From Ramlibacter humi (GTDB taxonomy: Bacteria; Pseudomonadota; Gammaproteobacteria; Burkholderiales; Burkholderiaceae_C), in contig NZ_SMLK01000002.1 in NCBI RefSeq assembly GCF_004681975.1, positions 124,001 through 188,000 on the forward strand: 64,000 nt of DNA. Direction: 5' to 3'. Of the stretch, positions 1 to 8,085 are shown in pieces. How positions within the stretch are numbered: the stretch's first letter is position 1; every line of letters begins with the position of its first letter. Made by a program: the position numbers and the translations under genes. The notes beneath the pieces are model-generated. The model was given only the letters and a program-made list of their open reading frames with translations. It did no database searches and had not been told where the DNA came from.

Positions 1-1055
1 ACGGCAGCCCCTGGCGCGCGTACACCACGCCGCCCGCGAAGGGCACGGGCAACCGCGTGCAGATCGTGCAGAGCGGCGAGTTCCGCCGCCAGCTGGCGGT
101 GGAGCGCGCGGGCGCCGCGCTGGCGCCGGTGATGATCCTGCTGCCGCTGGCCATCCTGATCCTGTGGGGCGTGGCCGCCAAGCTTTCGCGCGAGGTGCAC
201 AACATCGGCCGCGCCGCCGCGGAGCAGGACGTCAACGACATCCACGAGCTGCCCATGACGCGCGTGCCGGCCGAGGTGGCGCCGCTGGTGGAATCGTTCA
301 ACGACCTGCTGGCACGGCTGCGTGACGCCTTCGAAACCAAGCGCCGGTTCGTGCAGGACGCGGCGCACGAGCTGCGCACGCCCATCACCGCCGTGGCGCT
401 GCAGCTGGAGAACGTGCGTCGCGACCTGCCGCCCGGCGCGTGCCTGGACAGCTTCAGCCAGCTGCAGGCCGGCGTCAGCCGCGCGCAGCGCCTGGTGGAC
501 CAGCTGCTCAAGCTCTTGCGCAACGACACCCGGGCCGCGCAGGAAGCGCCGGTCATGGTGGACCTGCAGGCGCAGGTGCACCAGAGCATCGACGGCCTGA
601 TCGCGCTGGCGGACCAGCAGGGCATCGACCTGGGCTTCGTCTCGGACGGCGCGCCGCTGCCCGCGCCCCTGCTGCGCTGCGCCGCCGGCGACCTGCGCAG
701 CCTGCTGGACAACCTGATCGAGAACGCGCTGCGCTACACGCCGCAAGGCGGCGTGGTCGACGTGCGGCTGGCGGCCACGCCGCGCGGTCCCGTGATCGAG
801 GTGGTGGACACCGGGCCGGGCATCCCGCAGGACCAGCTCGGCCGCGTGTTCGACCGCTTCTTCCGCGTGCCCGGCACCGGGCCGCGCGGCAGCGGCCTGG
901 GGCTGTCCATCGCGCAGTCGGCGGCGCAGCGATGCGGCCTGCGCGTGGTGCTGCGCAACCGCGACGACCGCAGCGGCCTCATCGCGCGCATCGAGCCCGC
1001 CGCCGCGACGGCCGGCCATGCGCCTGCGCGGCCGCTGTCCCCGGCGGTGGCCTGA
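1..1055 (+). CDS. Sensor histidine kinase, QseC/TctE-like (5' end outside window)
   Basis: This is the C-terminal part of a membrane sensor kinase; the frame is open to the window edge (first full codon at base 3), so the true start lies upstream. In order it shows the end of a periplasmic sensor region, a transmembrane helix (about bases 115-180), a HAMP-like linker ending near base 330, and the phosphoacceptor H-box AHELRTPI with its histidine at bases 367-369. The ATPase domain follows, with N-box (DNLIENALRYTP), G1 box (DTGPGIP), F-box and G2 box (GSGLGLSIA). Such kinases autophosphorylate and pass phosphate to an OmpR-type response regulator, usually encoded just upstream, so the partner is probably outside the window. 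The architecture and H-box best fit the QseC/TctE group; the signal cannot be told. A small secreted protein gene follows. Confidence 0.9.
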   Translation, partial: GSPWRAYTTPPAKGTGNRVQIVQSGEFRRQLAVERAGAALAPVMILLPLAILILWGVAAKLSREVHNIGRAAAEQDVNDIHELPMTRVPAEVAPLVESFNDLLARLRDAFETKRRFVQDAAHELRTPITAVALQLENVRRDLPPGACLDSFSQLQAGVSRAQRLVDQLLKLLRNDTRAAQEAPVMVDLQAQVHQSIDGLIALADQQGIDLGFVSDGAPLPAPLLRCAAGDLRSLLDNLIENALRYTPQGGVVDVRLAATPRGPVIEVVDTGPGIPQDQLGRVFDRFFRVPGTGPRGSGLGLSIAQSAAQRCGLRVVLRNRDDRSGLIARIEPAAATAGHAPARPLSPAVA

Positions 1056-1206
1056 GCGCCACCCTAATTCCCAGCTAAGGGAGTCCTCACGGCCAGCCAA
1101 GAGTCGGGGCCTACATTGGAATCACGGACGGCGCAGCGAGCAGACAAGACCTCCCGCTCGCGTCCTCCGGAACGCAGACCCAACCCGACCCTGAAAGGAA
1201 CTCACC

Positions 1207-1500
1207 ATGAACGCCAAGACTCTCCTCGCCGTCGCTTCCGTCGCCGCCGCCTTCTCGGGCATGGCCCGTGCCGGTGAAGCCGACCAGTTCCTGAGCAGCC
1301 CGCAAGTCCAGAACCAGCAGCGTTCGCGCGCGGAAGTGAAGGCCGAAGCCGTGCAGGCCGCGCGCAACGAGCGCTTCGGTGAAGCGGACCTCTCGGTGCC
1401 GGCGCAGTGGGCCCATGCCGCCCGCAACACCCACGCCGTGCGGGACGAAGCCGCGCAGGCCGTGCGCCTGGGCCAGATCCGTGCCGGCGAAGCCAGCTGA
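1207..1500 (+). CDS. Small secreted DUF4148-like protein
   Basis: The protein has 97 residues. Residues 1-22 form a signal peptide (short basic start, Leu/Ala/Val core, cleavage after ARA), so the mature protein of about 75 residues is periplasmic. The mature part contains SRAEVKAEAVQAARN, typical of the DUF4148 family of small Burkholderiales proteins of unknown function. The start has a good ribosome site (GAAAGGAA, about 8 bases before the ATG). The gene stands alone, with a TACATT -10-like element at 1112-1117 and a strong terminator just after the stop. It follows a sensor kinase gene; DUF4148 genes are often found near two-component systems, so control by the partner regulator is plausible but inferred. 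Confidence 0.8.
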   Translation: MNAKTLLAVASVAAAFSGMARAGEADQFLSSPQVQNQQRSRAEVKAEAVQAARNERFGEADLSVPAQWAHAARNTHAVRDEAAQAVRLGQIRAGEAS

Positions 1501-1514
1501 GCGAGCCACCCGCC

Positions 1515-1550
1515 CATGAAAAACGGCGCCTCAGGGCGCCGTTTTTCATG
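1515..1550. terminator. Bidirectional rho-independent terminator
   Basis: A perfect 16-bp stem with a TCAG loop lies 15 bases after the preceding stop codon. Its outer part is A-rich on the left and T-rich on the right, so it gives a U-tract on either strand. It can end transcription of the DUF4148-like gene and of the small minus-strand gene converging from the right. Confidence 0.9.
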
Positions 1551-1562
1551 GGGTGGCCGTTT

Positions 1563-1781
1563 TCAGGCCGGGCGGGTGTAGATGAACTCGAACGACGCCG
1601 CCGAGACGCTGTGGCGCTCGCCCGGGTCGCGGCTGGTACGGCCCAGCGGGCGCATGCGGCCCCTGGTCTCGCTGCGGGCGCCGCGCTCGAGCGTCAGCGT
1701 GTGCTGGAACTCCAGCGGCAGGTCGGTGCCGGCGGCGGTGTCGACCAGCGGGGTGGGCAGGGGCGGCAGCTCGATGAACAT
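1563..1781 (-). CDS. Small conserved-looking hypothetical protein
   Basis: I do not recognise this protein. The frame ends at 1563 and the only convenient ATG is at 1781, giving 72 residues beginning MFIELPPLPTPLVDTAAG. The frame stays open further upstream with protein-like composition (IRQAVAVHAGN..LCDLLQSAPSEP), so a longer form from a non-ATG start near 1850 is possible. There is no signal peptide, membrane helix or cysteine. The 72-residue part is moderately polar with several Arg and Glu. No good ribosome site precedes the ATG. The gene converges on the DUF4148-like gene and shares its terminator, and it diverges from htpG. I think it is coding, but the start is uncertain. Confidence 0.5.
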   Translation of the reverse strand: MFIELPPLPTPLVDTAAGTDLPLEFQHTLTLERGARSETRGRMRPLGRTSRDPGERHSVSAASFEFIYTRPA

Positions 1782-1941
1782 GGGGCTCAGCGGTTCGGAC
1801 GGGGCGGACTGTAACAAATCGCAGAGACGGTTCCCCGCGTGTACTGCGACCGCCTGACGGATGACGCCACATATTTCACGCGGGCGAAGGGCTCCTTGTG
1901 GTGCGGATGAGCTTCCGCGGCGCGGAAACGAGCGGCCGAGG

Positions 1942-1968
1942 CTTGAAAATGCCGTCCCCGCCCCCAGA
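1942..1968 (+). promoter_or_regulatory. Sigma-32 (heat-shock) promoter of htpG
   Basis: CTTGAAA at 1942-1948 is a perfect match to the RpoH -35 element. After 13 bases comes CCCCAGA at 1962-1968, close to the RpoH -10 consensus CCCCATnT. The -10 lies 37 bases before the htpG start. htpG is a classical heat-shock gene, so position and consensus agree. The call is read from the sequence only. Confidence 0.75.
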
Positions 1969-2005
1969 CTCCTCACGCTTTTCGCATCCCGTTTTCGAGA
2001 GAACC

Positions 2006-3922
2006 ATGAGCCAGGACAAGCAAAAACATTCCTTCCAGGCCGAGGTGGCGCAGCTGCTGCACCTGGTCACCCACTCGCTCTATTCCAACCAGGAGATCTT
2101 CCTGCGCGAGCTGGTGTCCAACGCCTCCGATGCCTGCGACAAGCTGCGCTTCGAGGCGCTGGCGGACAACTCGCTGTACGAAGACCAGCCCAACCTGGAG
2201 ATCCGGGTGGACTTCGACACCGAGGCGAAGACGCTCACCATCACCGACAACGGCATCGGACTGTCGCGGCAGGAAGCCATCGACAACCTGGGCACCATCG
2301 CCAAGAGCGGCACGCGCGAGTTCATGGGCAAGCTGTCCGGCGACCAGAAGGCCGACGCGCAGCTGATCGGCCAGTTCGGCGTGGGCTTCTACTCCGGCTT
2401 CATCGTGGCCGACCGCATCTCGGTGGAATCGCGCCGCGCGGGCGCCAAGCCCGAGGCCGGCGTGCGCTGGTCCAGTACCGGCAGCGGCGACTTCGAAGTC
2501 GAGGAGATCACGCGCGAGAAGCGCGGCACCAGCGTCATCCTGCACCTGAAGCCCGAAGCGGCTGCCGAGTACCTGTCCACCTGGAAGATCAAGTCGGTCA
2601 TCGGCAAGTACTCCGACCACATCTCGCTGCCCATCCTGATGCGCAAGGAAGAATGGAAGGAAGGCCAGGACAACCAGCCCGGGAAGATGGAACTCACCGA
2701 TGAATGGGAGACCGTCAACCAGGCCAGCGCGCTGTGGACCCGGGCCAGGAAGGACGTCACCGAAGAACAGTACAAGTCGTTCTACCAGCAGATCACGCAC
2801 GACCACGAAGACCCGCTGGCGTGGAGCCACAACCGCGTGGAAGGCGCCACCGAGTACACGCAGTTGCTGTACATCCCGGCGCACGCGCCTTTCGACCTGT
2901 GGAACCGCGACAAGCCGGCCGGCGTGAAGCTGTACGTCAAGCGCGTGTTCATCATGGACGAGGCCCAGGCGCTGATGCCGCTGTACCTGCGCTTCGTCAA
3001 GGGCGTGATCGACTCGGCCGACCTGCCGCTGAACGTCAGCCGCGAACTGCTGCAGGAAAGCCGCGACGTGCGGTCCATCCGCGAAGGCTCCACCAAGCGC
3101 GTGCTGGGCATGCTGGAGGAACTGGCGAAGCTGGAGAAGGACGAGTCCGCTTCGGAAGAGGACAAGGGCAAGTACGCGAAGTTCTGGGCCGAGTTTGGCG
3201 CCGTGCTGAAGGAAGGCCTGGGTGAGGATTTCGGCAACCGCGAGCGCATCGCGAAGCTGCTGCGCTTCTCGTCCACGCAATCGGACGCGCCCACGGTGTC
3301 GCTGGCCGACTACAAGGCGCGGATGAAGGAAGGCCAGGAGGCCATCTACTACATCACCGCCGACACGCTGGCCGCCGCGAAGAACAGCCCGCAGCTGGAG
3401 GTGTTCCGCAAGAAGGGCCTCGAGGTGCTGCTGATGGCGGACCGCGTGGACGAGTGGTCGCTGAACTACCTGCAGGACTTCGACGGCACGCCGCTGCAGT
3501 CGGTGGCCAAGGGCGCGGTGGACCTGGGCAAGCTGCAGGACGACGAGGAAAAGAAGAAGGCCGAGGAAGCGGCCGAAGCCTTCAAGCCCGTGCTGGCGAA
3601 GCTGAAGGAAGCGCTGAAGGACAAGGCCGAGGACGTGCGCGTCACTTCGCGCCTGGTGGACTCACCGGCTTGCCTGGTCGTGGGCGACGGCGGCATGAGC
3701 CTGCAGCTGGCGCGCATGCTGAAGCAGGCCGGCCAGAAGGTGCCCGAAGCCAAGCCGGTGCTGGAGGTGAACCCCGAGCACGCGCTGGTGAAAAAGCTGG
3801 ACGGGTCGGTGCACTTCCACGACCTGGCGCAGATCCTGTTCGACCAGGCAGTGCTGGCCGAAGGCGGCCTGCCGGAAGACCCGGCGGCTTACGTGAAGCG
3901 CGTGAACGCGCTGCTGGCCTGA
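2006..3922 (+). CDS. htpG: Molecular chaperone HtpG (bacterial Hsp90)
   Basis: HtpG is the cytosolic ATP-dependent Hsp90 chaperone, working as a dimer on partly folded clients. The protein has 638 residues, normal for the family. The N-terminal GHKL ATPase domain has the Hsp90 signatures [18 protein letters not shown] (about residues 25-42), the nucleotide-binding DNGIG and GTIAKSGT, and GQFGVGFYS near residue 122. The middle domain carries the catalytic arginine region ([13 protein letters not shown]). The charged C-terminal dimerisation domain is complete. The start chosen ([13 protein letters not shown]) matches the usual N-terminus; an upstream in-frame extension from 1898 would be unusual and would lie across the heat-shock promoter. 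The gene is monocistronic and ends in a palindromic intergenic repeat. Confidence 0.97.
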   Translation: MSQDKQKHSFQAEVAQLLHLVTHSLYSNQEIFLRELVSNASDACDKLRFEALADNSLYEDQPNLEIRVDFDTEAKTLTITDNGIGLSRQEAIDNLGTIAKSGTREFMGKLSGDQKADAQLIGQFGVGFYSGFIVADRISVESRRAGAKPEAGVRWSSTGSGDFEVEEITREKRGTSVILHLKPEAAAEYLSTWKIKSVIGKYSDHISLPILMRKEEWKEGQDNQPGKMELTDEWETVNQASALWTRARKDVTEEQYKSFYQQITHDHEDPLAWSHNRVEGATEYTQLLYIPAHAPFDLWNRDKPAGVKLYVKRVFIMDEAQALMPLYLRFVKGVIDSADLPLNVSRELLQESRDVRSIREGSTKRVLGMLEELAKLEKDESASEEDKGKYAKFWAEFGAVLKEGLGEDFGNRERIAKLLRFSSTQSDAPTVSLADYKARMKEGQEAIYYITADTLAAAKNSPQLEVFRKKGLEVLLMADRVDEWSLNYLQDFDGTPLQSVAKGAVDLGKLQDDEEKKKAEEAAEAFKPVLAKLKEALKDKAEDVRVTSRLVDSPACLVVGDGGMSLQLARMLKQAGQKVPEAKPVLEVNPEHALVKKLDGSVHFHDLAQILFDQAVLAEGGLPEDPAAYVKRVNALLA

Positions 3923-3923
3923 C

Positions 3924-4010
3924 CGTCGTCCCCGCGGAGGCGGGGACCCATGGCTTCCGATGGCGCTTCCAATGCGCAAGCCATGGATTCCCGCCTTCGC
4001 GGGAGTGACG
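3924..4010. repeat. Family A intergenic inverted repeat (full copy)
   Basis: Two arms of about 31 bp face each other around a 25-base centre. Each arm contains a small inner hairpin of the type CCCGC-n4-GCGGG followed by ATCCATGGC or a variant. The same unit occurs at 58080-58164 (full) and 45867-45894 (half). It lies between the convergent genes htpG and the ModA-like gene, so it may also act as a two-way terminator, although there is no T-tract. Confidence 0.85.
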
Positions 4011-4013
4011 CCA

Positions 4014-4712
4014 TCAAAGCGGGTCGAACCCGCCCGCTTGACGCAGTTCCGCGGCTTCGGCCGAAGCGAGCAGCGTCGCCACTTCCGCGGCGGCTTCCGA
4101 CGCCGCGGATGTCGTCGCCACGGCAGCGGTGTACACCGTCGCCAGCTCGAATGCCTTGGGCAGGTTGCCCACCAGCTGCACGCCGGCGGTGTAGAGGATC
4201 TCGGTCACCTGGGTGCAACCGACCGAGCCGGGTTCGCCCGATTCCGCCATCGCGCGCATCGCGGTGGCGCCGTTGGGGAAGGCGCGCAGGCGGTCCTTCA
4301 GCTGGCCGTCCAGCCCCAGCGTGCGCAGCACCTTCATGAAGTGGATGCCCGCAGTGGCCTTCTCGGGATCGGGGAAGTAGATCGCCTTCGCGCCTTCCAG
4401 CGTCGCTTTCAGCGAAGCCTCGTCATCGACGCGCGGCAACGCATCGCCCGTCTTCACCGCGATGCCGGTGCGCACGCGCCCCAGCGGACGTTCGCTGCCG
4501 GGCCGCGCATGGCCCTGCTGCTGCAGTTCGCGGATCAGCGCTTCCGTCAGCACGACCAGGTCGCACGGCTCGCCCGCGAGCAGCTTGTCGCGCATGGCGC
4601 CCACCGCGCCGAAGGTGCCGCCCACCGAGAGGCCGCGCGCGGCCAATTGCGGTTCCAGCGCCTTCACCAATCCCTGCGCGGCGCCGCCGCTGAGAATCTG
4701 CACCTGCGTCAT
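4014..4712 (-). CDS. ModA-like substrate-binding protein without signal peptide
   Basis: The 232-residue protein resembles the molybdate/sulfate-binding (SBP type II) fold. It starts QILSGGAAQGLVKAL, has the lobe motif GEPCDLVVLTEALIREL (around residues 55-70), then RTGIAVKTGD, and ends with short helices. Family members normally carry an N-terminal signal peptide; this one begins directly with the first beta strand. The ATG at 4712 overlaps the stop of the upstream Bug gene (ATGA), so the two are translationally coupled and a longer N-terminus is unlikely. It therefore looks cytoplasmic, perhaps a ligand sensor or a binding protein working after uptake. No ModB/ModC genes are present. The ligand is unknown. 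Confidence 0.8.
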   Translation of the reverse strand: MTQVQILSGGAAQGLVKALEPQLAARGLSVGGTFGAVGAMRDKLLAGEPCDLVVLTEALIRELQQQGHARPGSERPLGRVRTGIAVKTGDALPRVDDEASLKATLEGAKAIYFPDPEKATAGIHFMKVLRTLGLDGQLKDRLRAFPNGATAMRAMAESGEPGSVGCTQVTEILYTAGVQLVGNLPKAFELATVYTAAVATTSAASEAAAEVATLLASAEAAELRQAGGFDPL

Positions 4713-5713
4713 CAGTCGGCCTTGATGTTCGCGGACTGGATCACCTTGGCCCACTTGGCGATGTCGTCCTGCATGTACTTCTCGAACTGCGCGGGCGTCA
4801 TCGTCATCGGCACCGCGCCTTGCTGTTCCCAGGCCTTCTGCACGTCGGGTGCGCTGACGATCTTCGTGATGGCTTCGTTGAGCTTCGTGACGATGGCCGC
4901 GGGCGTGCCCTTGGGCGCCAGCACGCCCAGCCAGATGGTGGCTTCGTAGCCGGGCACGCCCGACTCGTCGACGGTGGGCACGTCGGGCAGCACCGCCGAG
5001 CGCTTCTTGCCTGTCGTCGCGATGGCCTTCACCTTGCCGGACTTCGCGTGCTCGGCCATGGTGGTGACGGCGTCGAACATCAGGTCGACCTGGCCGCCGA
5101 TGACGTCGGTGCGCGCGGCGGAACTGCCCTTGTATGGCACGTGGACGATGCTGGTGCCCGACATCGCCTTGAACAGCTCGCCGGCCATGTGGTACGGCGT
5201 GCCGGTGCCGGAGGAGGCGTAGTTCAGCTTGCCCGGCTTCTCTTTCGCCAGCTTGACCAGCTGCTGCACGGTGGCCACGCCCAGTGAAGGGTGCGCCACC
5301 AGCAGCAGGTCGGAAGAGTTGATGGGCGCGACTGGCGCGAAGTCGCGCATCAGGTTGTACGGCTTGTTGGGCACCAGCGTCTCGTTGACGGTGTGCGTGT
5401 TCGACATCACCAGCAGCGTGTAGCCGTCGGCCGGCGACTTGGCCGCCGCGTCGGTTCCGATGACCGCGCCCGCGCCGGTGCGGTTGTCGACGACGAAGGG
5501 CTGGCCCAGTTGGTCGCCCAGACGTTGCGCGAGGAAGCGCGCGTAGACGTCGGCCGGACCGCCCGCCGCGTACGGCACGATGACCTTCACCGGCTTTGTG
5601 GGCCAGGCTTGGCCCGCCGCGGGCGAGGCGGCCTGCTGCGCGAGCGCAGGAAGGGCCAGCATCGACACGGCCGCGGCGGCGATGAACCTGCGAGACAACT
5701 TCGGCAACAGCAT
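4712..5713 (-). CDS. Bug-family periplasmic solute-binding protein
   Basis: The 333-residue protein has a clear signal peptide (RRFIAAAAVSMLALPALA, cleavage about residue 25). The Bug/TctC fold follows: WPTKPVKVIVPYAAGGPADVYAR, then the loop DNRTGAGAVIG, NYASSGTGTPYHMAGELF and VPYKGSSAA, which line the carboxylate ligand site. Bug proteins bind small organic acids for tripartite tricarboxylate transporters or for signalling. No TctA/TctB membrane genes are nearby, so this is an orphan binding protein. It lies 25 bases after a second Bug gene and overlaps the ModA-like gene, so the three form one minus-strand unit. The ligand cannot be predicted. Confidence 0.92.
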   Translation of the reverse strand: MLLPKLSRRFIAAAAVSMLALPALAQQAASPAAGQAWPTKPVKVIVPYAAGGPADVYARFLAQRLGDQLGQPFVVDNRTGAGAVIGTDAAAKSPADGYTLLVMSNTHTVNETLVPNKPYNLMRDFAPVAPINSSDLLLVAHPSLGVATVQQLVKLAKEKPGKLNYASSGTGTPYHMAGELFKAMSGTSIVHVPYKGSSAARTDVIGGQVDLMFDAVTTMAEHAKSGKVKAIATTGKKRSAVLPDVPTVDESGVPGYEATIWLGVLAPKGTPAAIVTKLNEAITKIVSAPDVQKAWEQQGAVPMTMTPAQFEKYMQDDIAKWAKVIQSANIKAD

Positions 5714-5738
5714 GGCGTCTCCTTCGGCGTGGCGAGGC

Positions 5739-6707
5739 TTACTCGACCTTGCCGATCTTGCGCACCACCTCGGTCATGCGCTTCACGTCGGCCTGCACGT
5801 ACTTCTCGAAGTCCGGCGTGTCCTGGTACAGCACGGGGCTGCCCGCATTGGCGATGACGTCGCGCACCTTCTGGTCGTTGGCCGCCGCCCGCGCCGCGGC
5901 GCGCAGGCGCTGCGCGATGGGCTCGGGCACGCCGGCGGGAATGAACAGGCCGGACCACTGCGCGTACTCGGCGTTGTAGCCCGCTTCCTTCAGTGAAGGC
6001 GCGTCGGGCATCGATTCCAGCTTGCCGTTGCCCCAGTGGCCCAGCACGCGCAGCTTGCCGGCCTTCACGTGCTGCAGCACCGTGGCGGGACCGGACGACA
6101 CCGCGTCGATCTGGCCGCCGAGCAGCGCGACGACGGCGGGCCCGGCGCCCGTGTACGGCACGTGCCTGAGCTTGATGCCCGCGGTCTGCGCCAGGATCTC
6201 CATCGGCACGTGCATGGTGCCGTAGTTGCCCGAAGAGCCGTAGGTGATGGCGTCGGGCCGCTTCTTCGCGTCCTCGACGAAGTCCTTCACCGTCTTCCAA
6301 GGCGCGTCGGCGCGCACGGCCAGCACCGTGGGGTCGGCCGTGAAGCGGGCGATGGGCCGCAGCGCCTGGTAGCTGTACATCGGCGAGCGGCCGAGGAGGG
6401 TGTCCGCTTCCGGCAGCACGCTGTACGAAGCCAGCGCCATCACGATGGTGTAGCCGTCGGGCGCGGCTTTTGCCACCTGGCCCATGCCGATGCCGCCGCC
6501 CGCGCCGCCCTTGTTGTCGATGACGACCGGCTGGCCGAGGTCGCGCGACATGGCTTCGGCCACCGGACGCGCGACGATGTCGGCCAGGCCGCCCGGCGGG
6601 AACGGCACGACCATGGTGATGGGCTTGCTGGGGTAGGGGGCCTGCGCGAAGGCGGCCGCGGACGCGGCGATGAGCGCGACGGCCGCCAGGGCGTTGCGAC
6701 GTTGCAT
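5739..6707 (-). CDS. Bug-family periplasmic solute-binding protein
   Basis: This is the first gene of the minus-strand binding-protein unit. It encodes 322 residues with a signal peptide (RRNALAAVALIAASAAAFAQA, cleavage near residue 21). Bug/TctC signatures are YPSKPITMVVPFPPGGLADIV, DNKGGAGGGIGMG, YGSSGNYGTMHVP and HVPYTGAGPAV. It differs clearly from the next Bug gene, so it is not a recent tandem copy. Start context is good (AAGGAGCTC before the ATG). It is divergent from the fumarylacetoacetate-hydrolase-family gene with only 64 bases between starts, so the two promoters probably overlap and both genes may belong to one catabolic function. The ligand is unknown. Confidence 0.92.
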   Translation of the reverse strand: MQRRNALAAVALIAASAAAFAQAPYPSKPITMVVPFPPGGLADIVARPVAEAMSRDLGQPVVIDNKGGAGGGIGMGQVAKAAPDGYTIVMALASYSVLPEADTLLGRSPMYSYQALRPIARFTADPTVLAVRADAPWKTVKDFVEDAKKRPDAITYGSSGNYGTMHVPMEILAQTAGIKLRHVPYTGAGPAVVALLGGQIDAVSSGPATVLQHVKAGKLRVLGHWGNGKLESMPDAPSLKEAGYNAEYAQWSGLFIPAGVPEPIAQRLRAAARAAANDQKVRDVIANAGSPVLYQDTPDFEKYVQADVKRMTEVVRKIGKVE

Positions 6708-6771
6708 GAATGAGCTCCTTGTCGAGTTAGCATGCTACATTGCCGCCCCCGAACCGGAGAGAGTTTTCCCG

Positions 6772-7647
6772 ATGAAGATCGCCGCTTACCTCGACCGTGG
6801 ACGCCCCGGCGTGGGCATCGTCGCGTCCGACCTGCAGAGCGTGCTGCCGCTGGACCTTCCGCCAGCCGACCTGGCGCGCGGCGCGCAGCCGGTGATCGAG
6901 ATGCTGGTCGCCGGCAAGGCGCTGCCGCCCACCGGCGCGCCGCTGGCCATCGACGCGGTGCAGCTGCTGGCGCCGCTGCCGCGCCCGCGCCGCAACATCT
7001 TCTGCGTCGGCAAGAACTACCACGCGCACGCGAAGGAATTCGCCGGCAGCGGCTTCGACAGCAGCGCCAAGTCGGGCGGCGACGTGCCCGCGCACCCGAT
7101 CATCTTCACCAAGGTGCCCGAGTGCGTCATCGCGCAGGGCGAAGCCATCGTCATCCCGCGCGCGGTGTCCACCGCCATCGACTACGAGGCGGAACTGGCG
7201 GTGATCATCGGCAAGGGCGGCAAGGGCATCCGCAAGGCCGCCGCCATGCACCACGTGTGGGGCTACACCATCGTCAACGACGTCACCTCGCGCGATTGGC
7301 AGAGCCGCCACCAGCAGTGGGACATGGGCAAGTCGTTCGACACCTTCTGCCCCATGGGCCCGTGGCTGGTGAGCGCCGACGAGTGCGACGCCACGAAGAC
7401 GCGCGTGCGCTGCTGGGTGAACGATGAGCTGCGCCAGGACGCGCAGACCACTGACCTCATCTTCGACATCCCGACGCTGATCGAGACGCTGTCGGCCGGC
7501 ATCACGCTGTACCCCGGCGACGTCATCGCCACCGGCACGCCGGTCGGCGTGGGCATCGGCTTCAAGCCGCCGAAGTACCTGCAGCCCGGCGACGTGGTGA
7601 AGGTCGAGATCGACGGCATCGGCACGCTCGAGAACCCGGTGCGCTGA
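6772..7647 (+). CDS. Fumarylacetoacetate hydrolase family protein
   Basis: The protein has 291 residues. The N-terminal 70 residues form the small FAH N-domain, and the rest is the FAH catalytic fold with NIFCVGKNYHAHAKEF, the metal-ligand region YEAELAVIIGKGGKGI, NDVTSRDWQ and GDVIATGTPVGVGIG. Family members hydrolyse, isomerise or decarboxylate 2-oxo acids in aromatic catabolism (HpaG-, UGL- or acylpyruvase-type). The W-Q-x-R-H segment and overall length fit ureidoglycolate-lyase/acylpyruvase-like members, but the substrate cannot be fixed. The start at 6772 is preceded by GGAGAG and matches the usual N-terminus MKIAAY. It is divergent from two Bug binding proteins, which suggests uptake plus catabolism of an organic acid. 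Confidence 0.9.
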   Translation: MKIAAYLDRGRPGVGIVASDLQSVLPLDLPPADLARGAQPVIEMLVAGKALPPTGAPLAIDAVQLLAPLPRPRRNIFCVGKNYHAHAKEFAGSGFDSSAKSGGDVPAHPIIFTKVPECVIAQGEAIVIPRAVSTAIDYEAELAVIIGKGGKGIRKAAAMHHVWGYTIVNDVTSRDWQSRHQQWDMGKSFDTFCPMGPWLVSADECDATKTRVRCWVNDELRQDAQTTDLIFDIPTLIETLSAGITLYPGDVIATGTPVGVGIGFKPPKYLQPGDVVKVEIDGIGTLENPVR

Positions 7648-7702
7648 AGCACCTCGTCACAGCGGGGCCACGTGCCCCGGGGCGCGGTCCAGAATGGGCC
7701 GC

Positions 7703-8056
7703 ATGAGACTGATCCTGCTCGTTCCCGTCGCGCTGCTGTGCGGCGCGCTGGCCGCGTGCGGCTCGGCGGGCGTGGGCGCCGGGATCGGCGTGCCCATCGG
7801 CAACAGCGGCATCACGCTGGGTGTCGGCGGCGGCACGGGCGGGCTGAACGTCGGCGTGAGCACGGGCGTGGGACCGGTCGGCGTCGGCGTAGGCGTCAAC
7901 CAGAGCGGACAGGTCTACACCGGCGCGGGCGTTGGTGCCGGCGTGCCCATCGGCAATACCGGCGCCACGGCCGGTGTAGGCGTGGGCACCGGCACGGTGA
8001 TCTACGACCCCAAGCAGCACCTCGCTCCGCCGGCTTCCGGCGAGAAATCCCCCTGA
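7703..8056 (+). CDS. Gly/Val-rich lipoprotein with internal duplication
   Basis: The 117-residue protein starts at ATG 7703 (another ATG lies 9 bases earlier). Residues 1-18 are a lipoprotein signal ending in the lipobox LAAC, so the mature protein is lipid-anchored. The remainder is almost entirely Gly, Val, Thr, Ser and Ala. It contains two copies of a unit built around VPIGN-S/T-G, near residues 30 and 80, separated by VGVSTGVGPVGVGVGVN. The tail (YDPKQHLAPPASGEKSP) is polar. I recognise no family; low-complexity Gly-rich lipoproteins like this are usually listed as hypothetical. The gene sits 55 bases after the FAH-family gene and 29 bases before the deacetylase gene. Confidence 0.75.
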   Translation: MRLILLVPVALLCGALAACGSAGVGAGIGVPIGNSGITLGVGGGTGGLNVGVSTGVGPVGVGVGVNQSGQVYTGAGVGAGVPIGNTGATAGVGVGTGTVIYDPKQHLAPPASGEKSP

Positions 8057-8085
8057 TCCCCGCGCCGCGCGAGAATCGGCGGCGC

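Noticed and set aside
7664-7678. GGGGC-n5-GCCCC hairpin after the FAH-family gene
   Set aside because: Only 5 bp and no T-tract; chance in GC-rich DNA.
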